DNA from: Vanilla planifolia
Taxonomy: Eukaryota > Streptophyta > Magnoliopsida > Asparagales > Orchidaceae
Direction: 5' to 3'
DNA length: 64,000 nt
Assembly: GCA_023846275.1 (NCBI GenBank)
Contig: JAIUJO010000142.1
Location: forward strand, 973,409-1,037,408
Part shown: piece by piece, positions 39,370 through 50,150 of the stretch
How the letters are laid out: each line of letters begins with the position of its first letter
Position numbering within the stretch: position 1 is the stretch's first letter
The notes under the pieces: model-generated
The model's database searches: none
Seen by the model: only the letters and a program-made list of their open reading frames with translations
What the model was told of the DNA's origin: nothing
Position numbers and translations under genes: made by a program

Positions 39370-42300
39370 TTGAATAAAGAATCTGACAAAGCCTACAACA
39401 TACTCTCTTTATGGAGGTTTAGACATAAAGTTCCCAAATAGATGACACATAAGTGGTTTAAGAAGAGGTATCCCCTAATGCCATACAAAATCATTTGAAA
39501 GAGCATGATGCATAACCAAATGAGTTGCATGGTTGCCTGGATATCATATATTGGGATCTTTGAATGACTTCAAACCTTTCACAAAATTAATAATGCTTTG
39601 CTAATTGCTCTTAGAAGAGGTAGATTCCAATATCCTTCTCATAATAGAATTAGGTGTTGTAAAGTAAGATTCAATTTTTTATCACATGAATATTGGGAAT
39701 GAGCACTCTAAGAAACCCACTAGCTTCATGATGGCAACAGTTTTAATGTTGGAGGCTAAGCCTAAAATCAACAATTTTCCAAGAATAGTAATCAACCTAC
39801 CTAAGTGATCCTAAACAGTTATGTCAATTCCATAATAAAGATTGGCTTTCTCTACTACCCAATTTGAGGAGTCCATGAAGAGGTTAAATATATCCCCTAA
39901 AGGTTGCAAGAACTCATATTGGTTGGGTTAAGATGAGTGGCAGTAACAACTTCTAACTAAATTTTTCTTTCAAGAGCGTTGAGGCTAAAAACTTTAAACT
40001 AATTTTTTTGTAGATTTTTATTTATCCGAAGCATATATAGTACAATAGAAATAAGCTTGATTCCTTATTATGCATTAGCAACTAAATATTAGTTTGCATC
40101 TAGTTCAACATCTTCTTTAATAATCTAGAATGCATGTCAACATTCCGTCTAGCATTAAGATTTTAAATTATGAAATTACTACCTATGTATCTTACACTTT
40201 TTAACATTCCCAAAAGTAAAGCATAATATCATCCTTCACCGTATAACCCCATAAGAAAAATGTCCACTACTCAATCACTCATGTACACATCAAGGAATGA
40301 GTAAAAAGTAAGTTTAAAATCAATCTCCATACATACAATTCGCTAAAGGCAATAATTTCCAATTCTATATTCAAGCCACTTCTTTTCACCTTGAATTTAT
40401 GTTACTATATATAAATTTTGATCCTAGCATTGTTTCATTACCTGATTGAAATAGAGCACATTCCTTGCATTTGATTTGTCCTAGGAGGAGTGCACAATCT
40501 TAGAAACCAAAGTAGACATTAAAAAATTTTGTATCATAACCTAATTCCAAACCCCATGCTCTTTAACAAGTTTTATAACGTGAATTAGATGTTCCACATT
40601 CACATTGATATATATAGGCCACAATGCAATTAGAAGAAAGCCAACATAATTTTCAAATATGAATAGCTAGCTAACCAAACTATAGGCCATAGTATTTTTA
40701 TAATTTTTTAAATACTCCATGTTGCAACACAAATAACAAAAATATAGATTAGAATGTCATTAGCATATAGGAGGTGAGAAATCATAGGTGACTAAGGGAC
40801 ACTTCTAATATTAATCATAGTGGTAAGCTCCACATATAGCATAGTAGTATAAGAGAGCTATTTAGATATAATAGAAAAGGTATGTTGGTAACGGACAACC
40901 TTATCTAAGCACCCTTATAGCATCAATCCATTGATGGTCATCTCTAATAAACATAATCCCAAATCTTGGTGTAGTGATACAAGCCTCAACCTGAAAAAAA
41001 CCATATATTTGGAAACCACAAATTTTATAAAATATGAAGGACAAACTGCAAATTAAATTTATCATAAGCCTTGTCCAAGTCTCACTTAGTAGCAAAGAGC
41101 ACTTCCTTTGTTGTAGATAAGTGCACATGCATTGCTATCTCTTGTGCGAAAGATATGTTGTTAGATATAGCTTTACTGTCGACAAAAGTAACTTGTTTCC
41201 TTACAATAATATTAGGAATCACTGTCTTCAATATACCCTACAATATTTAGACATAATTGTGCATATCGCATTAAAAAGACTTATGGCGTCTAAACTATTA
41301 GAGTTTTGTGCACCTTAAACAATTAGAATAAGAATAATGAATGCATTGTTCCATTTTTTGGGCATAAATCTATTGTTGAAAAATTATTTCATAGTTGTAA
41401 CAATATCTATTTGAGTAATATTTTAAAACACATGCAGAAAGTCAACAAAAATGCCATCTATGTCTAGGGCTTTGTTTCTTTTGATAGACAAAGCTGTAAT
41501 CATAATCTTCTCATCACTTATTTGTGTCACAATAGCTAGCATATTTCTATTGTAAATTGTTTTGAATGACATCAAAGACAGGAAATGCATATATGGCCAA
41601 AAGATGCCCACTACTTATTAAAGTAATATGTGAGTATTTGTTTATTTTTTGGTGGAGAAACCACCAATTCCTCATTTTAATTTTAAAGATGATGAATATA
41701 ATTGCTTTCATATACAGAAGTAGCCTTAGCCTAAAAGAAATGCATGTTGCTATACTCAAGGTTATCCCAGTACAACTTGGCAAGATGTCACCACCAAGCT
41801 TCCTCCAAACCTACAGCCTTAGGATACAATGTAATATGTTGTACCAAAAGATCTTGCTTTTGCTAAGTGAACCGCAACTTAGACTCTTTAAGTTGAAGCC
41901 CTTGAATCTCTTTCTAAAACAAGTGAGGGTTGTTAAGCATTTTTACATATTTAGTTACACTTCATCTTTTTAAAACTAATATTGTTTTAATTAATTTAGA
42001 GGAAAAATCAGCCATTAGGTTTACCCAAACAGTTTTATTCCATGTAGCCTACACAACATTTGTTGGATAAGGACATGAAAACCATAAAATTTCAAACTGA
42101 GATCTCTTTTCAATTTTGTGCATAACCAACTGTTTAAACTAAATAATCATAAATCAATGGGCTGAGCCAATATTAGGAAGATGTGTCACTTTAGCAATTG
42201 AGAATGAATTCATACCATCAATGTTCAAGAATTCATTAAGAAGTACTTTGTATAAGCATATATATATATTTATGCAACGCTCTTTATTGTGGCATCACAT

Positions 42301-45206
42301 GATCCTAGTTCTTATAAATCCCAAGTTAGACAACACTGAATCCTACATGAAACTAGAGAATTCATATAGAGCCAACTCACTATTGAATTTTTTCCTCCCT
42401 TTCTTCTCATTCTACACAAGATGTACATGGAAATCTTCTATAATGAATAGTACACTGCTAGATATTAAAAATTCTTTGATTTGGTCCCATGCTATCCGAT
42501 AGATCATATGATCATTGGATACATGCACCACATATTATCACCAAGAGTGGTTGCTTATACTTTGCACCTATATAAACCCAACCTTTTAGGTTTCCTTCAC
42601 AATCTCAAGCTCCACTCCAATAATTCATAACACTACAATACCTATAGACAATGTAGTCAAAGGTTTGACAAAGTAGATCGAATGCTTAATTAAAGGCATT
42701 CTACCTCACACTTTTTAAATTTGTCTACCAAAATTTAAGATATGGCAATAGTGGATAAATCATGCTCTTTGATAAAGAATTATAAATAGCTATGAAATTT
42801 TACTACTCTAATCCCTTAGAATACCAAACTACTAACACAACAATATCCTACTTAATTGTAACAAAGACATGCATTTAGGGAACCAAAAAACATCACCAAG
42901 ACTAACACAGCAAAAAATAAAACTCAAACTCCTATAGTAATTGTAAATTAGGAAAGAAGTCCGAGTGATTAGACTATTGTTTTCACTTCCTTAAGTTTTC
43001 TAACTTCTTTTTAAAATGATCACCCTGTAGACTTCCTTCTATGTCTTACAAATAATATATGAATCTAGGCACATAAAAATACTCTTGCCCTAGCAAGAGA
43101 TCTTTTTCAATGCTCTCAAGGCCACAAAATGAAGTAGCACATCAAAGGAGCACTGTTATGCTCCAAATTTGCACATGACAAAGTTAAAAAAACTACATTG
43201 GTTTCTTCGATGCATATGAACTCTCTTATTGCCTAAAAATCTTGAACTTCTTGGGCAAGTTTAAAAAATGTTTAACTCAACAACAATCATATAAACTGGT
43301 CAATGAGTCATTAGAAAATCTGATCATCATTATAATTAACAACCACCAATGCCTATAGTAACTATAGGAATTTTATGAAACAATGATCTCCATGAATTAT
43401 TCATCAATTACGTTGCTGTTTGGAATCCTTCCACTATTGCATGCATTTGATAAATTTTTATTCCTATTACTGTTAGTATCTTGATCCAACTTCATGTCAT
43501 TTTTGCCTAACTCATACATGTGGTCTAGCAAAAAAAATGCATTAACCTTAACCAATAAGATCATGTTCAAGAAAATATTAGAGCACTTCCATTTTTTATG
43601 CCAAGTGAATTTCATTTTATTCATAGTAAACAAAACAAAGTTCTACATATTGAACATAGGAGAGAAGATTCAGACCATTGACAACTACTTACACTAACAA
43701 AAACATTTGGCTTCCCAAAGAGGTCTTATTCTTGTAGGTGTCCTCCTTTGTTTGTAATTAGAATACTCCTAAGAAATATAAATGACATTCACCCATTCTG
43801 AACTATATCTTAGTGATTCCAAGTCCAACCAAATAAGTTTTATATCTATAATAGCTCTCCATTCCTACCACTTTTCATTTACTATATAAAGTTAATATCC
43901 ATAACCTTCATTAATGCATAGCAAACTGCCATTTCGTGATTATTTGCAACTTCCTCTTCCAATAATGTCTCTAGGAATTTTTCTCATAATACAACTCAAA
44001 AGTTAGTTCATCCTTAGTTTTAATCAATAATATCCTTCTTATGTTGCAAAGACTATGATAATTTCTCATTTATCATCTTCACTATATCCTAATTTAACAT
44101 AATGTTTTAACTACCCACCTCATTATAGTATCCATTCTCAAGCCAGTCATGAACCTTCTCTAATAAGATCATCATCAAATAAGTCACCAAAACACTTTAA
44201 TTTCATGCCATGTTTCATGTTATCAGCATAATTGAATTGCTTCCTTATTCATGGTGCCCATTGAGTAAGCTTATTATCAAAATCGTTATCAATGGCCACC
44301 AGTTTCTATGCCGATTATGCCTCACAGAAACAGCAAGACAATAGTTATGGCTCATGTAAGATGAATTCCACTTCCTTCCATGTTGACCATTGTAAAAATG
44401 CACTATATTCACAAAAACATACATCTTTGAATGATACCACACAATTTTTAACCACATTTGGTATCACTACAACCATCTTCATTTACACAAATTCTTTAGG
44501 ACTTAAGAGCCCCTCTTTTGTTGGCTAACCAAAACCTCCTCTAAACAAGAATCAGTTTTTGTTTACAATTTTCATTAATGCTCTTTATTCTTCTATCAGG
44601 AGAAAACATCTTCACATCTTGGTTTGCTAGTCTCTTCATGTAATAGCCAAATGAATCTCTAGTGGAAATCATGTTAACATTACTCATTTTTTATCATGTA
44701 AGAGCATCCTTGAAACTTACATTAGTTGGATTATTTCTTGTGCAGTCACCATTTGGATAGTTTTCCTTCCCTACAGCTTTGGCATCATTAGAAACACTTT
44801 TGGAGCACTTTTGTACATCAAATGCTTCAACACAATTAAGACTTATAACATTGTCCCTTGGTACATTACATGGTTTTATAAACTAGTTGAACTTCAAATT
44901 ACAATCAATGATGCTTACTTCTTCCATATTCTCCTTAGTTTTAATTATAGTTTGTAAAAGAATAGCTGATGGACCCCTTTCTATAGCTGATTCACTACCT
45001 TCTTTTATTGATGAGTTCACTTCACAACATACCTAATTTTATTTAGACATAACCATTGATGTCTTAAAATAATTTCCTTCATTCCTCTAAGTATGTTTTG
45101 AAACTATGTTGGAATACTCACAAAAAGAAGAATGTTGGGGTCCCTAAAATTCTTTCTACTTTGGATCAAAACCTTTACATCTATCATGCACACTAGGGGA
45201 TAGTGC

Positions 45207-45211
45207 ACCAT
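45207..45211 (+). repeat. Target-site duplication, left of solo LTR
   Basis: The sequence accat sits directly before the TG of the LTR and recurs at 47152-47156 directly after its CA. Confidence 0.85.
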
Positions 45212-45871
45212 TGTTACACCCTTGTGTTTGATGAGTCAAGCATAAATGTGTATATTTTATTTGGGCTTGATTTTAAGTAAAATTATTAATAATTAATTAA
45301 ATCAAGTCATGTATTTTAGATGTCTAAAATAATGGTCTCTAAGGGCCTTGAGGTCATGGCATACTTCAAGGAATTTTGAGACCTGCGCAAGATTTTTTAT
45401 AATTGAATTTCTTTTTATTTTTCTTGAATTTGATATGTCCAAACTTTGAGATTATGAGGCACACTAGTAGTATTAACATTTAAAAATATTATAAAATTAT
45501 TTAATACTGAATTTTGATTTTTGGGCCAAGCATATTTGACAAAATGTATAGACATGGGTATTTGATTTTTTAATATTATTTTGGAATCGTTTTCTACGAA
45601 TTTCTTTTCATAGCCACTTAATTAACTTATAATACTATAAGAATACAAAATTATTTTTATACACTTATAGTCAAATTTTTGGCTAAAAAATTCGTCAAAA
45701 ATACCCTAAAACAGCCGAAGTCTCGGGAAAATGTACTGTAGCAATGGGCGGGTCGACCCGGCGCCAAAACAGCCCGTCCAGGTCTTTTAGAAATTAAAAA
45801 TTTAATTTAAAAAATAAAAATTTGGTTGAACCGAAAAGGCTAAACCTAGCCTGGACCCAAAGAACGCCGAG

Positions 45872-45999
45872 AGGAGCTCGGCTAGAGCTGGTCAACAGTC
45901 AAATGAACAGTGCCTGGCTAAGCCAAGACCGCCCAAAGGAGCTCGGCTAGGTCAAACTGCAGCGCGGTCAACAGTCAATGAACAAATGCTTGGCTAAGT
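45872..45999. repeat. 65-bp direct repeat in the LTR
   Basis: Two units start at 45872 and 45937. Each has aggagctcggctag, then ggtcaacagtcaa, then gaaca and tggctaag. It lies in the GC-rich upstream part of the LTR and may hold regulatory sites. Confidence 0.7.
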
Positions 46000-46165
46000 C
46001 AACCCGAACCAGGTGATGAAATCCCGGTCAAGGAAGGGGGGAGCCGGCCCCAAAGTGGCTCGAATGTTAAACGGCGAAAATTCGTTATAAAGAGGTGCGC
46101 TGAATTCGCTTCTGCAGTGTGGGACTAAAAAATCCCACCTTATAACTTCGGCCGGATCCAAAGGT

Positions 46166-46466
46166 GCAGATCAAGCCCGCCTAGATCCAACGGGCGAGAG
46201 TAAATTCTAACGGCTGTTTCGCGAGGCTAATCAGCGCCGTTCGTTCAGCGCGCAATCCAATGGCGCAGATCAAGCCCGCCAAGATCCAACGGGCGAGAGT
46301 AAATTCGAACGGCTATTTCGCGAGGTCAATAAACGCCGTTCCTTCAACGCGCGGGATCTAATGGCTCAGATCAAGTCTGCCCGGATCCAACGCTCTGGAT
46401 TAAGCCCGAACGGTAAAATGCGTAAACAATCTGTGCCGTTCGTTTTTGGGCCCGGATCAGACGGTG
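46166..46466. repeat. Tandem 99-101-bp repeats upstream of the LTR promoter
   Basis: Units start at 46166, 46265 and 46366. Shared blocks include gcagatcaagcccgcc, gatccaacgggcgagagtaa, aacggct and cgccgttc. The third unit is more diverged. They end about 80 bases before the TATA box, where enhancer-type repeats of plant LTRs are often found. Confidence 0.8.
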
Positions 46467-46544
46467 GCTGCTTTCCGTCCGTTGCCCAAACGGCTAATTA
46501 ATTTTTGGAGCCGTTGGAGGTGTTTTTAGAGCTCAAATCTAAGC

Positions 46545-46558
46545 TCTATAAATATAGA
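46545..46558 (+). promoter_or_regulatory. TATA box of the LTR promoter
   Basis: The sequence ctctataaatatag is the best TATA match in the LTR. It follows the GC-rich repeat region, so the transcript would start about 30 bases downstream and define the R region. This is a prediction from sequence only. Confidence 0.6.
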
Positions 46559-47151
46559 AAAATTATGTATTTTTTAGTTTTAACCTTTGCTAAATTGTTT
46601 AAAAAGATTTTCAGATCTCAAACACAAGCATCCGAGCAAAATCGGCGCATTCGAGCTCTAGAAGCAAAGCGGCAAGAAAGCTAGTGGAATTAGAGGTTTT
46701 TCAATCATTTCTAAATCTCTATCCCTCTAATTCGACGATTGTGTGTGCCTCCTCTTTTCTCCAATTTTTTTCTTAAGTCATTTGCCAATTTTTCGTATTT
46801 TTGTTTTGGGGCAAGGGCGTCCCGGCGTTTGTGCTAAAGCCCCGGGTTTGAGTTGAGCCCGGTAAAAACTCAAGTAGGTTTGGGATTAGCCATAATAAAA
46901 ATCCCAAGTAGGTTCGAGGTGAACCGTAAGAAAAACCTCACTTGTAATCGGAGAATTTAGTGGATTTTTCCCAACACCGGTTGGGGGTGGACGTAGACTC
47001 GGTTTTGAGTCGAACCACTTGAAAATTTGTGTGTTCAATGTTCTATACTTTTGCTTAAAGTCTTTTAAATTTAATTTCGGAAATTATAAGAATTTAAATA
47101 CACAATTCACCCCCCCCCTCTTGTGGGATTTCTTTAGCACGAATCACTTCA

Positions 47152-47156
47152 ACCAT
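47152..47156 (+). repeat. Target-site duplication, right of solo LTR
   Basis: accat directly follows the terminal CA of the LTR and is identical to 45207-45211. Joining the flanks restores the LINE ORF1 sequence. Confidence 0.85.
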
Positions 47157-47350
47157 GTCCCTTTTTTCATAATATTTCTTGGCTTTGAGCCAACCATTAT
47201 GCTAGCAATCCTTCTAGTAATTACATCCATCTTCACCTTTGCCCACCTTCCCTTCCATTTAACTATAGTTCCATCCACTATCTGCCTGCAATTTTATCTA
47301 CCATCCACCATTTATTTAGAGTTTCATTTTGTTGTCATTCCAAATTTAAA

Positions 47351-48895
47351 TTCTTTGGGTTTCTTGATAAAATAACTACTTTAAGTATATAATATACTCT
47401 CTTAAGGAGGTTCATAAAAACGTTTGAAAATAGATATAACAAAAGTTATTTAGAAAAGATAAATTCCTAGTCACTATTAAAATCACATGAAAGCGTCTGA
47501 TATGTGACGAAATTTGTTTCAACATTTCCTTGTCAAATATAAAGGATTGCTTGAAGGATATCATTCCATTCACAAAATCATTTGTAACATGATACTTTTT
47601 CTTGCAAAAAGAAGAGAGTAACAATCATGTGACCTCCACAATAGCTATTTGTTGAATCTAATTGTATCTCCACAACATGAATGTTGAAAAGCAAAGTTCT
47701 TAAATTCTCCAATACTTTTTAGGATTGTAAGAGTTTTCATAATAGTGATAGATTGTGACATATGCATTTTACTAGTAAGAATTAGAGGTTTGGCCATGTG
47801 ATCCAACATTCATATGTTGATCCCAACACTATGACTTTCCATTTTGACAAAATCATAAGTGCATTTCACCCAACAAATTGGTGGAGTCCATTTTGAGGTC
47901 ACACATAGCCTAATGAGGCTACTCCAATTTTATAGGTTATGAAGAATAAATATCACAATAATGGCCATAAAATCCAATTAAATATTCCTTTGTATTACTA
48001 CAAGAATAATTGTCATGTCATAATATGTGTCGCTATTTTTGTTAAACCTTAGAATATACAACACTATTGTAACAAAATTCACTTCACTAGAAACGTTGGA
48101 ATCCCAAAGTTGTTCCCTATTCAACTTGATAGTTCTTATATTGAATTAACCTGACTATAGTACTCCTACTAAATAATATAAAAAAATTTTAGTTGTTTCT
48201 TTCCCTTGCTTCTTTATCCTTGTAACTTTCCAAGAAATTGTTTGCTAAATTTTCCTCCTTGCATCACCAAGGGCATGTCCCCTACACTAATAAGTTGCTC
48301 ACACAAAGCAAAAAGTTTATTAGAACAAGATTCAAGATAAAACGCCATAAGAATACAATCACATAAGGCTACAACTTCTTGTTCCAGGCCGAAACTATAT
48401 CCTTCAATGCCACATTCAAAAAAACAAAAATGTTATATTATATTAATTTACATTCCAATGCCATGCCTTCATTTTGCATAAAATATATTATGCCTTTTAA
48501 AATTGACTTAAGAAAATTGTAGAACTCTAGATACTAAATTAACATCAAATATGTTTTTAATTTTGTCACTAACTAATTCTCCATGCTCCATAACTACGTC
48601 CTCCACATTGAATAGATACTTAATGAAGACATTGATGAATGTTAGCAACATAACAACTAGGAGATATCCAAATGAATTATGGTATATAAAATGACATATT
48701 TACCTTATACAACTCACCATAAAAATAATCTGTGAATGTATGTGGCCTCCAATCATAGAAATAGTTATTTTCATAGTGTATTTAAAATTCAATACCTTAC
48801 CGATTGGCCACCTTCCTGAGTTATCAGCCTTCTGCATTGCTTTGTAACCAACACCTTCTACCAAATAGATAAATCATAGATGCCTAAACCATCAA
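47351..48895 (-). mobile_element. LINE unit 11: RNase H and zinc finger (5' truncated)
   Basis: The 3' end follows attctttgggtttc. RNase H sequence lies at about 47460-47900 and the zinc-finger-like region at about 48200-48700; a little of the RT side reaches about 48895. The element is then replaced by 18S rRNA sequence. It is the shortest 5'-truncated copy and the last in the array of six. Confidence 0.6.
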
Positions 48896-49535
48896 CTCCT
48901 TAGGAAGCATCATCAATGAGCACAACAAGGAGTGGAGCATATGGCTTAACTTGACTCAACATAAGAAAGCTTACCAAGCAAAAAAAATAATGATTGGTAG
49001 ATTAAGAGCTCTTTCTTGATTTTATGGGTAATGTTTCATGGCCATTCTTAATTAGAAGAGCGATTTGTTTGGTTATTTATATTAATGAATAAGACCTTGT
49101 CTTATTGGTAAGCGATGAGGAGTCTAAGCCCTATGGCTAGTTCATAAGGAGACTATGGTCACATAGGCCTTGGAAGTTTATGAACTAATATGTATGTGAT
49201 GCCCTTAGATGTTTGGGCTAATGTATTCAACAAATGCATTTCGTTGGTGAAAAGGTCTTGGTAATCTTACGAAATCTTCATTATTACTAGGACAGATCAT
49301 TACAAATACTTGTTTTCAATGATGAATTCCTTCAACTTATGTTGCCAGTGTCCCAATGTTTTATACACATTGCTTATTAATCTTACTAATTAAATGTTCT
49401 GGTTTAGTTTTTAGATCATTATCATGTATGAACTTTTCATGTACAAGTTAATGAGAAGATCATAGAGCATAATCATTTTAAGGAAGAAGAAGTCATAACA
49501 TGGTTTATATAGATGAACCTATGAAAGGATCTTTG
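48896..49535 (+). pseudogene. 18S rRNA pseudogene, 3' part, copy C
   Basis: It starts near ccttaggaagc, equivalent to CTTAAAGGAATTG, about 30-40 bases after the 18S site used by the other junctions. Strong matches are ggagtggagcatatggctta, gagctctttcttgattttat (49006-49025), tgatgcccttagatgtttgg and gtcataacatggtttatata. The 3' end is set near 49535. This is the best preserved 18S copy in the window. Confidence 0.87.
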
Positions 49536-49765
49536 GCAAGAGATATAAATTATCAAGTGATATGTGCAACATGTGGTTATGTGATCACTATTCCATGCGA
49601 CTTTCTTCCATCGTTTGTGCTTTTACTTGCACATGGAGTTCAATGTTATTGGGAATAAATAATAGCCTGTGGGCATGGTCCTATGCAAAACGAGATCAAA
49701 TATTATGTTAGCAATAAGATTGTTTTGCATTACTAAGTCCATTTGGTCTTGGAATTTGAACATCA
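49536..49765 (+). other. ITS1 remnant, copy C
   Basis: The spacer is about 230 bases. The segment gggcatggtcctatgcaaaa near 49670-49690 fits a degraded conserved ITS1 core. The spacing matches copies A and B. Confidence 0.7.
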
Positions 49766-49920
49766 AATGAATCTCAACAATGGATATCTTGGATCTTCCA
49801 TTGATGAAGAATGTAATAAAATATGGTATGTGCTGTGAATTGCAAAATCTCATGAACCACCTTTTTTTTTAACAATAGTTGAAATCGAGGGCTGCATAAG
49901 TGTTATGCAACTTATCTATA
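49766..49920 (+). pseudogene. 5.8S rRNA pseudogene, copy C
   Basis: It begins aatgaatctcaacaatggat, then atatcttggatcttccattg, tgctgtgaattgcaaaatct and catgaacca, closely following plant 5.8S. A run of ten T near 49861-49870 replaces part of the CGAGTCTTTGAACG region. The 3' end is less certain. Confidence 0.85.
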
Positions 49921-50150
49921 ACTGCAGAAACCTAAAATAATAGGTTTAGGTCCCATACCTCATTTGGAGGTGATCGATGGCACCCCATCCTAACAACTGG
50001 TGTGTTGATGCGTTCGGTGATGGCCGACTATCAATGTAGTAAGAGGTGGATGCCATCGAGTGTTGTGGCTTTAACAAATAGAAATTTATGTTACAGTGCA
50101 AAAATAGATGCCCCAAGTCCAACTCCATACACAATGTGTGGAAAAAAAGT
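49921..50150 (+). other. ITS2 remnant, copy C
   Basis: About 230 bases lie between 5.8S and 26S. It shares its last part with copy B (caactccatac-aca-tgtgtgga). No other feature is seen. Confidence 0.65.

Larger units (their letters stand above)
45212..47151. mobile_element. Solo LTR of an LTR retrotransposon (probably Copia-like)
   Basis: It starts TGTTACACC and ends CACTTCA, is 1940 bp long, and is flanked by perfect 5-bp repeats (accat). Typical LTR parts are present: a GC-rich upstream region with tandem repeats, a TATA box (46545-46558), and a downstream part with gtggacgtagactcgg and gtcgaaccac. Near the 3' end is acaattcaccccccccc, common at plant LTR ends. No primer-binding site, gag-pol or second LTR follows, so it is a solo LTR left by recombination between two LTRs. 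The Copia assignment rests on the gtggacgtag...cgaaccac pattern and is tentative. The + orientation follows the TATA box and C-run. Confidence 0.85.
39356..47350 (-). mobile_element. LINE unit 10, split by a solo LTR
   Basis: The 3' end follows atctttgggtttc. RNase H (about 39480-39960), the zinc-finger-like region (about 40430-40640), RT (about 40700-42000, box mutated to YAND at 40756-40767), endonuclease (about 42000-42760) and ORF1 (about 42800-47350) are in order. Without the 1940-bp LTR and its duplication the unit is about 6.05 kb. The sequence on both sides of the LTR aligns continuously with 15940-16000 of unit 4. ORF1 again has two related blocks near 43510-43590 and 44130-44460. 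The 5' end is followed by attctttgggtttc and unit 11. Confidence 0.65.

Noticed and set aside
2212..48895. Functional reverse transcriptase genes
   Set aside because: All copies have stops, frameshifts and mutated motifs; even the unit with an intact YVDD box has no long frame.
49858..49870. Poly-T run as the poly-A tail of a - strand LINE
   Set aside because: It lies inside 5.8S copy C with rDNA on both sides, so it is a local expansion or substitution rather than an insertion end.
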